NCBI GenBank assembly: GCA_963921425.1
Contig: OY992837.1
Location: forward strand, 3,817,896-3,881,895
DNA length: 64,000 bases
From: Dryas octopetala
Lineage: Eukaryota; Streptophyta; Magnoliopsida; Rosales; Rosaceae
Reading direction: 5' to 3'
A program made the translations under genes and the position numbers. Shown one piece after another: positions 34,332-47,495 of the stretch (position 1 is its first letter; every line of letters begins with the position of its first letter). The notes beneath the pieces were generated by a model that did not search any database, was not told the DNA's origin, and saw nothing but the letters and a program-made list of their open reading frames with translations.

Positions 34332-36086
34332 TCAGAAAAGTGACCACCATCTCCTGCTTCTGTTCTCCCTGTGGTTGGGTGAGGTGCCAGCAACATGACT
34401 CCGGCGTTGGCCCTGATCACTGAAGTTGCGCTCTCCCGCCAGACCACCTCTTTCCATTAGGGGACTGCCTAACCACAGCACAAGAACAATGCCCATGAGA
34501 CTGACAATTGGAGCAGCAGCAAGAAGAAACCATCTTCCCCGACTGTTTTCTCCGTTGGAGCTATTAGTGGCCGGTCCCCTACCTGGTAGGGAGCTCTGCT
34601 CGATTCTACTTTCACGAAAATCATGCTCTTCATCTTCTTCAGCTCTATTGGAAACACCAAAGGAACTGTCCCCACTTGCATTCTGCTGCCGGACATTGTG
34701 GATTTCCACTCTACGACTAAAGTTCCGCTTCCCCTCCTCATAGTCTTTGTCATCAGTTGGTAGCTCAAATCGACAAAGGGGGCAAGAATTTCTTGCACTC
34801 AACCATGGCAGAATACAGGAAGGGTGATACAGGTGAAAGCAGGGAAGCTGATTTACTTCAGTGCCAATAGGCATTACATCTTTGCAAATTGCACAGGCTA
34901 AGCCATCATGCTTCCCATGTTCCTCATTAATAACAACACGGGGCAGATTCTTCACAAAGGACACAGCAGTAGGAGGTGCTCCTCGTCTTAAGCTGTCAGC
35001 CTCAGCAAGATGCTCGAGCAATTCTTCAAAGCCTCCTGCATCAAGATAATCACCAGAATTTCCAACATAAGGCAGAAACTCCGAGTCCTCCAAGTTAGGA
35101 AAGATATTACGGGTATATATTTGACTCCTTTCCCTCATTCTCCAACGAATCAGACCCTCAGATTGAGGAGAATATATATGTTGGCGCCAATTGACACGGG
35201 AGTTACTTCCACTGGGACTCGAAATTAAAAGATTTCGAAGTTGACCTGTGGCTTCGGTAGATTCAACTATGTTTTCCTCAGCATCAGCTTCCCATTCATC
35301 ATCTTCGTCATCCCCCTCATCATCATCATCATCATCTTCTTCCTCTTCTTCAGGGTCATCTGAGTTCCATTGGTCGAGACCAGCATGCATTGGATCAATG
35401 TCAGTATCACTATCAAAAGCACTTCCACCATCTGGTTGAATAAACGTATCTGTATCCAGGAAACCATGCAGGTCTACAGATGCATCAGAGTCCCCTCCAT
35501 AAGCACTAAAAGAAATGGCATCACTCTCACCATGAAATACCCTGTACCGACCAAAACTGAGATTTGATTCACTCTCCCCATAGAGAGAATCCACATTATC
35601 AAAACCATCACTTTCAGTATCAGAGGGTACCCGACGCCATCTTCTAGACCCACTTGGCGTAGTACGGGAACTTGTGCGCTGTGATATCCTAGCAGCAGAG
35701 TCACCATCTACAGGTTGATCCTCAAGCCCAGAGCCAGGAGATTGGTTCTGCCTCACCAGATTAATCATATGCGAGAATTGTTGTGAGAAAATATTCTCAA
35801 GTGACTCCGAACTGCTGTACCTAGCTCTTCTTCTTGTAGACGACCTCCTCTGATAAGCATCATGTGTGGGGGTACCAAGATCTTCAAGGTACAAAAATTT
35901 ACAATCTCCACATATGCTGATAGTTTCAAGATCTCCGGTTCCCTCATTTTCGGGTGAAAGGATCCTCAGGCATAGAGCACATGTTGCAGGCTGCGAAGAA
36001 TGGTCACCTACCATACCACCATCCACATGACTGTGGACAGTGGGCTGAGGCAACTCTTCTGAGAATCTTTGCGACACTGTATCCAT
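34332..36086 (-). CDS. RING-H2 E3 ubiquitin ligase with C-terminal membrane segment
   Basis: A single coding exon of 584 residues. N-terminal Cys pairs (CALC at 36-39, CGDC at 59-62) could form a small zinc ribbon. A Ser/Asp/Glu-rich middle follows, with a run of more than ten acidic residues near 245-265. The RING is at about 395-440: CAICKDVMPIGTEVNQLPCFHLYHPSCILPWL...CPLC in order, a C3H2C3 (RING-H2) pattern with the E2-contact Ile and Trp in place. Near the C-terminus a hydrophobic stretch (about 515-540) may span a membrane. The role is transfer of ubiquitin from an E2 to an unknown target. A leader intron lies at 36094-36777 (CTCGG/GTAATT to TTATAG/GTTTCAG); the promoter is beyond about 37020. 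Confidence 0.88.
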   Translation of the reverse strand: MDTVSQRFSEELPQPTVHSHVDGGMVGDHSSQPATCALCLRILSPENEGTGDLETISICGDCKFLYLEDLGTPTHDAYQRRSSTRRRARYSSSESLENIFSQQFSHMINLVRQNQSPGSGLEDQPVDGDSAARISQRTSSRTTPSGSRRWRRVPSDTESDGFDNVDSLYGESESNLSFGRYRVFHGESDAISFSAYGGDSDASVDLHGFLDTDTFIQPDGGSAFDSDTDIDPMHAGLDQWNSDDPEEEEEDDDDDDEGDDEDDEWEADAEENIVESTEATGQLRNLLISSPSGSNSRVNWRQHIYSPQSEGLIRWRMRERSQIYTRNIFPNLEDSEFLPYVGNSGDYLDAGGFEELLEHLAEADSLRRGAPPTAVSFVKNLPRVVINEEHGKHDGLACAICKDVMPIGTEVNQLPCFHLYHPSCILPWLSARNSCPLCRFELPTDDKDYEEGKRNFSRRVEIHNVRQQNASGDSSFGVSNRAEEDEEHDFRESRIEQSSLPGRGPATNSSNGENSRGRWFLLAAAPIVSLMGIVLVLWLGSPLMERGGLAGERNFSDQGQRRSHVAGTSPNHRENRSRRWWSLF

Positions 36087-37020
36087 CTGAAACCTATAAA
36101 CAGCACAACATTAAAAACAATAAAAATAAGCAAAGTTCTGCTGGGAATATAGAGGATGATTACAGGAAAACATGCAGACCAAGGACAAGGACTAAGTGAT
36201 GACCCTGCAAACGTTAAACCACAATGAGTGTGCATTTAAATTACTTGAAGCATTTTAGCAAATGGCCACAAAAAAGAAAAATTAAGAAGCTTAATTCCAG
36301 AATTTTGGGAGAAATGATTGAACATTGCACACCGGTAGATAGATTGGTTCGATTCCCAATTTCTACAATTCCACAAACTGAAAAGCATGATTAACAGTGC
36401 ATTTTAATACCAGTATAAGAATTTTGCTTTCCATAATAAAGCTAGCATTTTTATGCCAAAAGCCTAGAAAGCATCAAAGCAGAAGAAATCAATGTCGGGC
36501 TGATATGAATATGTCAGCGTATATCAGTATCCAGCCTCTTCTTCAATAAGAAGTGTCTTTCTTTCTTGTAAAAACATATACCCATTTTGCCCTTTGCATC
36601 TGAAACCCCATTTTTAGGCACCCACAACACAATGACAGCAATTGACACAAATGGTAGTAAGAAATTCGAACCATAACATTGTGAAGGAGGTGAATTGCAT
36701 AACATAAACGAAAACATCCCCAAATTACAATCTATGTTAGCACAAAATGAAAATCTTCAAGGGTTTGGAGTAATTACCCGAGACAGAAAATTGAAAGCAA
36801 ATTGCTCCGATCTTTGAAAGTCCAAAGGCTCCGATCACTCGGCCATGAGCTTCAAGAGTACAAAAGCAACGATCTGATAAATAAATAAATAAATAAATAA
36901 AAAAGATTTCTGAAGAAGATGAAGAGAAATTAACGTAAGTGTTGGGCAAGGAAAGAGAAGACAAGACCTCTTCAACTTCAGTCAGTCGTTGGAGAGGGGA
37001 GTGGAAGAAAGAGACGTTCG
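36087..37020 (-). other. 5'UTR exon and leader intron of the RING-H2 gene
   Basis: The intron is 36094-36777 on the minus strand. The leader exon spans about 36778-37020 and includes an AAAT microsatellite (36879-36902). No coding frame is supported. Confidence 0.55.
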
Positions 37021-39054
37021 CAACTCGTGAGTCGAGTTGAGTGTGTGTGCGCGCCACGATGCACTTGGCATCCAATCACGACCTTCTATCTAATTCGATC
37101 TTTTCAACCTACTCTCACGCGCTACCACTAGGCGCGTCTAAATTATGAGGTTTATGACCTACAAGGGTACAACCATCACCACCGTACAAACAACTTGGGC
37201 CTACGCGTTCACTTTATGGTCCTCTTTTTTGTCGCCAAGGGCGCTCTATTGGGTTTGGAGGGCTTTTGGGCCATCTAATTTCAACCTCACTAAAATGGCC
37301 TTTAAGGAGTGGGCCCCACCTTGGTCCCTTTTATGAAAATACACACTAGCACCCATAATACCAAATGTATTATAATATAATAACATTTCAGTTAGCCTAT
37401 TGTCTAAACAAAAGAATTAAATTTCGGATTTCCATAAAATTTTGAGGGTTCAAAAATATAAAATTTTTGAAAGAATTTCAATTTCATTTGAAATTTAGAC
37501 TAAAACAATATAAACTTTTAGCAAAATTTCGAAAATTTCGATTTAATAATATTTCAAAACCTACAAAAAATGAATTTCAAGAAAATTTTTGAAATTTAAT
37601 TTCATGGTCTAAACTCTAAAGATATTTATGCACTCCAATTATCCAAATAGAAAAGGTCTCATTCCTTCTTCTTATGGCTCAAATATAATAATACAAATGT
37701 CTTCTCTAATACGAGATGCATATACAGGATGTAAAAGATTGTTTAAACCCCTCATTGTTCAAATATTTTCTCATATCTTGTATTAAGCCTGTTATTTCTC
37801 ATCGCACATTGGATAATTCTTATAAAGATACATCTAACATTAAAACAAAGGAAAAAATTTTCAAAAATGACTTAAAATTTGAGCCCTATATCAATTTAGG
37901 AGGCGTATTATTAGTTGTATTACTGTGTTCCATTAACTTTAATTTTAAAGCTAATTTGCCCATTCCATTAGTCCAATTACACTTTTTGCCTATAAAACGG
38001 CCATGTACGTAAAGTAGTTTGATTTCTATGTTATTAGTATTACAAGTAGAATGATGAATTTATACTTGAAAAAGTGATCGCATGTGTGACATAAGTGGCA
38101 TATTGGCATCAAAAATAAAGTTGAGAGGGCAGTTTGGTATAACTCATTATTGATATCCTGAATTGACACGTGGGTTAAAGTTTAAGTCATTTTTTAAAAA
38201 ATTTCCCCAAAACCAATTACGGGTTAGAAAGAAAAACAAAAAAAGGCCATTGAGTGTAACAGACTTGTAGCCCAAGAGGGTAAAGGCCTGTCAAACTTCA
38301 TACGGTGGATCTTGGGCTTGGACAGTAGAGTCCCCAAGTCAGTGTCCTCTATTCCGGCCCAATCCATACAGTGTTTATACACGCTCTGTGAACAGCGCGT
38401 GGTTGTAGAGGGCAGCTGCCTTCCTTTAGAAGGGTGTATCGCAAAACAGGGTACAATACTACAATGCAGCTTTGAGCCTTTGAGCCATCCTCTTTCAAAT
38501 CAAAGCCTTCATCGTCCGATGTAAATAATATGACGTAAGTACGTAACCTCGTCGGGTTGTGCTTGTAGACTGTAGAGTGTATAGGATGGTGCGACCCTTA
38601 GTCCTTAGTCCTCAGTCAGTCCTCAATCCTCATTGCTTATTTGACCATATTTCCAATTCAATGCTCTTCCCCTTTTCAGTTAATCATTATTATTATATTT
38701 ATTTACAATATTACAAGGAGATCACATCAACAAAATATTAATGTGTTTTATAACTTTTATAGCTTGGAGCCTGAAAAGGAATACAATATGAAGCAAAAAG
38801 AGGAGCAAATATGGGGTTTAACGTTTTTACCTCATCTGGAATATCCACATCTCTCATAAAAAGAAACAATTAATCCCTTTGCAAAGCTGTGTCTGATTCT
38901 AATCTTCCCTATGTAGTTGTATAACCCTCTGCCACACTCACATTTTTCACTGCATTTTCAACTCTTCTTCTCTTTTTCTATAAACCTATGGAACTATAGA
39001 ATCACCTGGTCAAAACCCCCCCAAGTAGGAGTAGCTAGGACTGTGTTTGTGAGA
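37021..39054. other. Intergenic, AT-rich
   Basis: No gene or clear repeat family seen. 37400-37620 is rich in imperfect AAATTT(C/G)AAA repeats. Small frames at 37145 and 37716 lack features. The 5' end of the bromodomain gene probably starts near 38900. Confidence 0.5.
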
Positions 39055-42000
39055 ATGTCCAGGTGGGTTTTTGTTCATGTTCACAAAAATGTGAGAGTAT
39101 GTTTGAAATTTCTTTTAACTTTAACAATGTGGGTTTTTTTCACTTTGGTTGTCAACTGTGTGTAGTAAAAAATTAGACAAGTCAAAATGGAAGGAGGGGC
39201 ACAGGAGGAGCCCGCGAATCTCTGCTTTGGAAGCGTGGAAGGCCCAGCCGCCGAGACGCGTGGGTGTCACAGCTGGTACAAGCACTGGGACTGGTTCTAC
39301 TGCTAGTGCTAGTGCTACTAGAAGTAGCAGTAGTGAACAGCAAATGAAGCGCCACTTGGGTAACGTTCAGGGACCAGCTTTCCGGACAAGGGCCAGAAAG
39401 AAGAGAAAACTCAGACCTGTTGATGAAGTTGCTGTTACTGTACTTTCACCCCCACCGAACCAGGAAAGTTGCTTCTTTTTTGTTTAATTGCACATATGTG
39501 TGTGTGTGTGTGTGTGTATGGGTGTGTGACATTATCTTGTTACATTTTAAGGGGCTTCTGTAAATTGTATTAAGTCCCCAATTTCCCAATTAATGTGTCA
39601 TGCAGGGTCAAGAGGAAACCAGTCATGAAGATCACCAAACTAATAGTGGTGACCCTCTTTCGCACCATAAATGACCTTCTTTTTTATTTCGATGACAATG
39701 ATGTGGTAATGTGCAGTCTATTTGTTTTTCTATCAGATCAAAAGGTTGTGCAGGGTAAAGATGGCCCAGAACCTGGTGCTCATGCTACCTACACTGGTTA
39801 GCTTAATTTCTTCACTGTGAAGTCTCATTGTATTTCTGCACCTTTATGAATTACAACAAAAATGAATTTCAGTCTAACCTAGTGCTTGCGTTAGATCAAC
39901 CATCCACTGTTCTATCTACAATCCGGTTACCGGAAAAGCGCATACTTGAGCTTGTCCTTGACATATTACAGAGGTGGGTACTATTTTAAAGCATTTTTTT
40001 TATTTGCATATGACAAATAGCATATTTTATGATTGCATATGCATTTTAAGTACCTTATTAGAAAATTTCATCGTTGTGTTGATATGCATATTTTTGAAAA
40101 ATTACAGGAGAGATACCAATGAAATATTTGCTGAACCAGTTGACCCCAATGAGGTGCATATCTCATTGTGATTTTATCATTTAATATTTGTATGTTTTCT
40201 TTTTCTTTTCTCAGTCATGGTTATAAATTTTTCTTTTTATAAGGTTGAAGATTACTATGAAATCATCGAAGAGCCTATGGATTTTGGGACTATGAGGGCT
40301 AAACTTCATGAAGGAATGTATAAAACCCTTGAACAATTTGAGGTCTGCTGCTCTCTCAAAAATTAGTTCTATTCTAAATGTAAATTGCCTTTTTTTACCA
40401 CAAACCAACCAATTCCTGAACTATTTGCTTGAATGCACTTTAAAAGTATGTCATGGTTAACCTTGTCTTAACTGGGGGACACATGGCTTATTAATTGCCC
40501 TCTCACTGAACTCAAATTGATGGTAATGTAAGTTTCCTTGTATTTTTGACTCTATTATTTAGTTTTCTCCTCTCCTAGGCATTTTTCTCTGTATGCACCA
40601 TAATGGAAAGTTCGAAGCTCATAAATTTTCTGGATGATCAACATGCCGGCGTAATCTATTTAACATGTCTTAGATGTCAGATAACCTTAGGAATTTCTAA
40701 TGTTCAGAATAGAACTTATTATTTTTCTCACATAACATCAAGATTCAACTTGTATATATGTATATCCAACTTGTTTTCTGTTTCACATGAGCTAGAATAT
40801 GATCTGCTGGTGATAACTCATTATAATGGAGTCCTGATCCAAAACATGGATCAGTTTAAAAGCTGATTTAGTTAAAAAATTATTAAAGCTATATCTTTGG
40901 CTGTTTGGAGTATTCGTTATTTATAGATTATCTAATTGACATCTGATTTGTCATCTGACGATTAATGAACTGTTTGCAGCATGATGCATTTCTAATAACA
41001 GAAAATGCAATGCATTTTAATTCTTCAGCTACCATTTATTTTAGACAGGTATGCTAATTTGCTAATTGAACCTCTGCATAACTTTTGGAAAGTTTTAATT
41101 CTCCAACTTGAAAAATCTACATTTGCTCCATCAGCTGAATAAAAACTCTTGTTTTTTACAGGCTCGTGTCATACATGAACTAACTAAGAAGGTATTTCAT
41201 GTTTTAAAAACCTATCCTGAGAACTTTGAATTAGAATTCTCAGAGACGAGACAAAGAAGTGGTAGGAGGGCCCAAGGTGAAGTTGGGAAGTCAGCTTCTA
41301 GCTCCTGTCCGAAAATTGCTAGAAATATGAAATCCCTTAGCATGAAGATTGCTGAATCATCAAAAGCTATGGCATGCTCATTTAGTGGTTCATCAAATAT
41401 CAGGAGAAGCCAAGTAAAAACTGGGTGCTCTGGCATTGATGAAAGAGATCACAAAGTTCTCGGTAAGAAGTAAAATATAATCCATTATTTTACAAACCCA
41501 AATTCCTTTGATCCGTTGTCCTAACTAATTCTCACAGTTCAGTCAAGGTTTAGGACCTTACTTGAATTTTGTTTGTGTTTGTTAATAGGTATTGAAGATG
41601 GTAGAAGATCTAGATCCTTTGAAGCAGATCAACGCTGTACATATAGACCTTGGACATCCTTCCTCAATGAGAATGAGTCAATTGCTTTGACAATTTCTAG
41701 TAATGTAAAGCAACTTGAGCATGTAAGTCTTCTTTGCTTGTTTTTGTGTTTCTAAATATACAACCTCATATGCAGTGTGTGAAATACATGACACCAGTGA
41801 TACAGACAGCACATATTTCCCAATAATCAGGTGGTACATGAACTATGGAATATGGTTTTAGTTTTTAGGATCACGGCCTGTGGTATCTAAAGTGCACATT
41901 TTCTTTATTTTGTGCTGTTCTTCTGCAAATGAATGGGTCCTTGAATTAATGATCTCAACTTCTATATATGCAATATGGCCTTTTGGTAGGCCTCCTGTCC

Positions 42001-43176
42001 TATCATTAAAATCCTCTATGTGTGTGTGTGTTTATGTGTTTATGTGCCTAGTTCAAGAATCAGCAAACCTTATCCACATCACTTGGCCTTGATAATTTAA
42101 TGCCATATTCCTGAAAGGCCAAGATAACTAATGTGGTTTTTCATTTATGTATCATTGATTGATGTCACAAAATCTTCCATGAGAATAGTCAGTTTTCTAT
42201 GTAGGTGAATCAGCAGGATATTGGTTACAGAGAAAGCTTGATGTTGTTTGTTAAAGACTTAGGACCAACAGCTCAGATGATTGCCAGAAAGAAGTTACTT
42301 GGATGGTTCCAACTGCAAAAAAGTCAAACTCCTTTCACAACCGCCTCTACCCAATGGGCACCAAGTACTCTGAATACTGTGTTCACTGCACCACCATCTC
42401 AAAATTTCTGGGACAAGATTCATGTGCATCCTACTTTTATTATGAAGAGCACTGGTGACAGTTTGCATTCCTGGGATGCTGACAAAGGAGAAAAGGGATC
42501 TTTAGGTGATGAAATGGGTATCCAAAGTGCTACAGTTGAAGTGGCATCTAGTAGTGAAAGAAAGAATTCACATGGTACATTGGGAGGTGAAGTTCACTCC
42601 AGTGAATTTCATCAGAATCGAAGAAATGAGAGTCGGTTGGATTCTTTCAAATCTAATGCTGGAGACTACAGTTTCTCAGTTTCCGGGTTCAAAACCACTG
42701 GCAATAAGTCAACAGAAATGATACTGAACCAAGGGAATTTGGGGAATGAAGCACAACCCATGGAGTCACCTTCGGAGTATTCTCACTCAAAGTTGTTGCA
42801 ACACAGACTTAGAAACATGGGCATTCCAAGTTTTAGTCAAATTAAGAGCTCCACACATAAATTGAGTCCAGTGCATTTAAGAGGAGATGATCAAACAACA
42901 AAAGCTGCTCAAGGTCCAAGTCATGCAATCAGCAGCTCATCTGAGACAAGCCAAGTGCCAAAACCAGACCAAGCCATGTCACTGCCTCGCCAGTTCACAT
43001 TCGATCTGCCATATTTGAGAGCTCAACTTGGTAAGATAAATTCTTCAGGACATGACAGATTCATGCAGAACGGTTCAGGTGCTGAGCTGATGGCCTTTTC
43101 TGATAAAAAGAGTACTTATCAGAGAGCTCTCTACCTATGCCCACCACATGCAGCTGAGAAATCAGCCTTATGGTGA
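39055..43176 (+). CDS. Plant bromodomain protein
   Basis: Eleven coding exons. The first is only 8 nt, 39055-39062 (ATG TCC AG), splicing to 39166 to give MSSKKLDKSKWK. Then 39166-39467, 39613-39648, 39737-39796, 39895-39973, 40108-40153, 40244-40342, 40980-41048, 41162-41462, 41589-41722 and 42205-43176; about 701 residues. The bromodomain spans about 148-245, starting LPEKRILELVLDIL; it has EPVDPNEVEDYYEIIEEPMDF (the ZA loop) and NAMHFNSS with the conserved acetyl-lysine-binding Asn. Basic clusters (RARKKRKLRP) near residue 95 look like a nuclear signal. A conserved block GYRESLMLFVKDLGPTAQMIA follows in the last exon; the C-terminus is Ser-rich and disordered. It probably reads acetylated histones. 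The exon 2/3 junction is ambiguous: an alternative is 39481 with 39606, adding seven residues. Subfamily is not resolved. Confidence 0.85.
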
Positions 43177-44188
43177 TTATCAACACCAGTCTTCAATCAA
43201 TACTCATGAGTATACTGATTTAGCTCTTCAACTGTAAGAAAGGGACTGAAGTCCTAAAACAAAAGAAATTTTGAACATTCATTGTCCGAGAGTTACTAAT
43301 ATGTTTTTTCACCTTATTGTTAAATCCATTAATCTGTCAAAAACACACTTTATAGAGAAGAGAATCATTTTGGGTTTTTGGCTGTGTCGCTGTGTCTGAA
43401 AGTTTGTCGTAAAAATATGCGCATGTCTTTGAGTTTGACCTGTCATATATACGAATCGCTCACACAAAGAGTTTGTGGTGGCATACCATTACTTGTACAC
43501 AAAGCAATTAACTAGCTTAGTCTGAGGGAATCACAATGTGCATATAAACAATAAACTATAGATTAAACAAAAAATGAAACTGGTTCACACGTCAACAACT
43601 CTCCAAAGGGGTCCAGTTCCAGTTGATGAAGTCCTTTTACAATTTAATTACATGGGCCAGTTCCCCACCCCAATATTCATGAGTTGTCACACAAGTGACA
43701 CAACAACAACACAACATGTTTACATGACCCACCTTAATTATTAATAAACATTTTTTGTGTAATAAAGTCCTTACCTTTCTTTTGAAAGGAAATAAAGTCC
43801 TTGCCTTGGTTGGATAGAAATTTTTAAATTTTTTGTATGGAAATGAAAATCCAAGGGCAGGGAATAAGGAACAGAACAGGTGTTAGAGAATAGAATATTA
43901 TTATTATATATAGCCAGCGCTGACGCTATTATTTTTCTGTTTCTGCGGCTTCCATTTCATTCCCTTTCATTCATTCATATTTCAGTTTTTTTGCTTTCGA
44001 AGAAAACGCGGAAGAGTTCGTTAGGCCAACCCAAAAACCAACCAAACAGCGGTTGCCTGCAAAACGCTTCCTCCTTCGTCGTCGTTTTGATCGCCGGTGA
44101 CGGAAGCGATTCATTCAATCATTCAGTGATTGCGTTTTGGAATAAACGATTAAAGAGCGAAAACAGAGATAGAGAGAGAGAGAGAGAA
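43177..44188. other. Intergenic between bromodomain and coiled-coil genes, with promoter
   Basis: No gene seen. A TATA-like TTATTATATATAGCC is at 43901-43915, roughly 280 bp before the coiled-coil gene ATG, and the leader ends in a GA tract (44167-44187) almost touching that ATG. The frame 43880-44452 extends through the leader; its upstream part is not a convincing N-terminus. Confidence 0.5.
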
Positions 44189-46477
44189 ATGGCGTACAGG
44201 AGAAGACAGGGGATGACAAGAGCGTCCACTTTCAAAGAGGAGATCATTCATCGCTCACCTGACGACAACTCTGCATCGTCTCCAGCTTCGCTTCTGCAAT
44301 CTTCCAAAACTTTCTCTGCTTCCTCGTCTCTCGCCGCTCAGGCCATTCGCGCCTCCGCGCTTTCCCACGAACGCAGTCGATCCAAGGTTTTCCCTGAATT
44401 CTTGATCTTGGTTTTTTTCTCTGTAAATTTGATTATGATTTCTCTGATCTGATTTGATTATCTGGGCTCGTTTTATTTTCAATGAATTGTGTGACCCTGT
44501 TTTGCGTTCTTCATGAAAATGAATTGCCTCTGTTCTGAGATGATTTTGATGCCTATAAATATAATAATGCAGGACTTTTCTGCGTACGAGGATTCATCCA
44601 CAAAATCTGGGTTTTGGGGTGTTCTGGCTCGCAAAGCCAAAGCCATTCTTGAAGAGGATAGTGTAGCCGAACAAGCTGATATGCCTGGAGAGATCAGATC
44701 ACAGTCCTCCTATGCCTCCAGTGGCTCTCAGGTGAGATCCTTCAGCTTCATATTTGTATGCATATTCAGTCAAATTGGTTTCCAAGTTTCTAACTTTGTA
44801 GACATATACAATCATCTCATCATGCACTATATAAATTTTCATTGCCGAGCTTTCTTATTCATTTTTTGGAGACAGTTCCAGCAACCATATCAGTCCTCTG
44901 ACAACTCAAGAAGAATGGAAAATCCCACATTCCGAAAGGGCTTGGATGCACTCACAACTTCCCTTAATAATCTCGGTGACACTTTTGAGAAGGCTTTCGA
45001 GGTAAAATGCTAATCCTTGCTTGCTAGTTGTAAATCTAAATGGAGTGTTTTCTTCAATTTATATGCCATGTTCAGTACTATAGGAAACAACATTGTATTC
45101 ATGATAATGTTATTTGTGTTGTCGTTTTTGCTTTTCAGGAAGGTCGTACGATGGTGGAGAGTAAGACTGCCGACATCAAGCTGCAAATGAAACGAAGAGG
45201 AGACCATCCCGAGGCACAAAATCAAGCTTCTTTTGGTGAGAACCAGAACAGTTCATGGCAGCAGCCTAAGACTCAAACCAACAGTGATAATCAACTCAAG
45301 GCATCTCGCGACGTAAGGTGGCAATTATGTATTTGTGTGTGACTGGTTCATGCTGTTAAAAGTAGAGAATCTTAATGAGTCTGATTGAAATTATTGAATC
45401 ATTCTGACTGGTCAGTCTGTCACTGGATTTAAACATTACAAAGTTCCGTGCATGCATCAAACTTACAGCATGAATGAAATTCACAGCAAAGGGGATAGGA
45501 TACTCTTTAGACTTACATTACATAAGTTGGAACTCCTTTAACAATTGTGCATGTGAGATTAGAAAACTTGATCTATACATTGATGATGGGATTGAACCTC
45601 ATTCTCAATTTTTCATTTGGGATTTATTTAGATTTCACTTAAGCCAGTGGAATGCATAAGTGGTCTTTGTTTTGGGTCACAGGTTGCAATGGCAACGGCT
45701 GCCAAAGCAAAACTACTTCTTCGGGAGCTGAAAACTGTTAAAGCAGATCTGGCTTTTGCAAAGGAAAGATGTGCTCAACTAGAAGAAGAAAATAAGCGCC
45801 TTCGCGAGAATCGTGACAAGGGAAACCACAAGGCAGATGATGACTTGGTATGTGTACTGTTTTCCTTTTCAGTGTTTGTTGTGCTTGATCCTAAACTAGG
45901 ACTGGTCTATTTTCTGCTTCTTTGTTTCTAATGTTGGTACAATTTCTTCGGGATACTTGCACATATATGCATTCATTAATTTATTGTTCCTAACATGTAT
46001 ATAATGTGATGTCAGATCCGGCTTCAATTGGAGACACTTCTGGCTGAGAAGTCTCGATTAGCTAATGAGAATTCAGTTTATGCACGCGAGAACCGGTTCC
46101 TGAGGGAAATTGTTGAATACCACCAACTCACTATGCAGGATGTTGTGTATTTAGACGACGAAGAAGTTTCAGAAGTTTACCCCTTAACCAGCCCAACTGA
46201 GGTCTCCAGGATGCTCTCCATTTCTCCAGGCTCATCACCACCCCCAACCCCACCTCCAGAGGACCTTTCACCTGTAACCACACCAACTAAGGAAATGCCT
46301 CCTGTCCTCACCCACAACCCACAAGAAAATAAAGATGTTTCTGCAAATGAAGTCACACCAAATTCAGATGTCTCAGTTCCTCAGAAAGAAGATGCTAAAA
46401 ACCCTTCTGTAGCAGAAGATGCTAGAACACCTCCTGTAGCAGAAGATACTAAAAGACCCCCTGCATCTTCTGCCTAA
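44189..46477 (+). CDS. Plant coiled-coil protein of unknown function
   Basis: Six coding exons, 44189-44386, 44573-44731, 44876-45001, 45139-45312, 45683-45847 and 46016-46477, all phase 0 with GT-AG borders, give 427 residues. The N-terminus is [18 protein letters not shown] and Ser-rich; a helical part ([13 protein letters not shown]) and a segment [31 protein letters not shown] follow. A coiled coil lies at about 228-310, with Leu/Glu/Lys heptads ([21 protein letters not shown] and [32 protein letters not shown]). The tail is Pro/Thr-rich. I recognise the pattern as a conserved, mostly uncharacterised plant family and assign no function. The upstream ATG at 43880 is not used: the 44189 ATG follows the GA-rich leader and begins the conserved-looking region. 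Confidence 0.8.
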
Positions 46478-47417
46478 GCAGCATTGTCTTTTTTTTTTTT
46501 TTTTTTTTTCTTAAAGATTAGTGTAGCATTTGTTCTCTTTTTTTCTTCTTCCTTTTTCTCTTAGAGAGGGAAAGAGGGGGTGGAAGATATTCTTTCTGCC
46601 TGAAATGTTTATTATAGTAAACTATTTAAAACTACCGAGTTTGAACTTAGTTATTTATAAACCTCCACCTTTAATAAAACTATTTCTCAACCTCCTATTA
46701 AACATTTAATCTCTCCCAAAACCCCTTAGTCAACTAATAGTTTGACCCCTATTTTTTTAATGTTACAGTTTTACCCTTTTTTAATCTCTCCCATTGATTA
46801 TAACACAAATCATATTAGACTCACTCAGACTCTCTCTCTCTCTTCTGTATGTTCTCTCTCTCTCCGCATGGTTGTCGCCGGTGCGTGCTCCGTCGTCCGA
46901 CGACGGTTGCCGGCGATACCGGTCCCGATCTTCTCGTCTCTCCTCCCTCTTCCTCCTCCTGTATTCCACTCGCCATGAAAGCTAGCGTCCACGCCGGATC
47001 GGGTCTAGGCAAACCTGCGCTCCCTCGCCGGAGATCCGCCAATTCCGGCCATGACGAGGTGCCGGACCGCCATGGATGGCTTCCTCTCGTCGTTCCGAGT
47101 CCACTGGTGCCATCAGAAGATTTGGACGACCCCTAGGCTAGCCGTTTCGAAGAAGAGAAGCCGGAGACATCCTTGTCGGCAATCTCTGTGTTCCGACAAC
47201 CATTTTCGTCAAGTCAGGTACCCATCTTCTTCTTCTCGTTGTGCTCTTCAATTCTATGTGTTTGGATTAGTCCAATTGTTGATGAATCAAGAAATCCCAA
47301 ATTGAACCTCACAGCCACTGCGGCGGCTCTGCCGCAAGTGGTGGTGAGACCTGATTTTGATCTTTCTTTTTTTTGGCTTCGATTCATGCTTTAATAATTT
47401 TGTTTTTTGTGAACCAG

Positions 47418-47495
47418 AATAAAAAGAACCTTTTGGAAAACTGGTTGGCAGAGGACAAACTGGAATGTAAGGAAGAAGTAGGAGATCTTGTGAAG
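47418..47495 (+). pseudogene. Captured clathrin heavy chain exon fragment
   Basis: Twenty-six codons beginning [17 protein letters not shown] and ending EEVGDLVK match, from memory, the plant clathrin heavy chain segment that has ECSEELGDLVK at this place. It is bounded by an AG acceptor (AACCAG/AATAAA) and a GT donor (GTGAAG/GTTTGC), so it looks like an exact exon. No neighbouring clathrin exons are present, and the flanks belong to an inverted-repeat element, so this is a captured fragment and not a gene. At least one codon (Ser to Lys before EEVGD) differs from the recalled sequence. Confidence 0.7.

Noticed and set aside
43880..44188. N-terminal extension of the coiled-coil protein from ATG 43880
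   Set aside because: The extension includes the likely TATA and leader sequence, and the ATG at 44189 starts the conserved-looking MAYRRR end.
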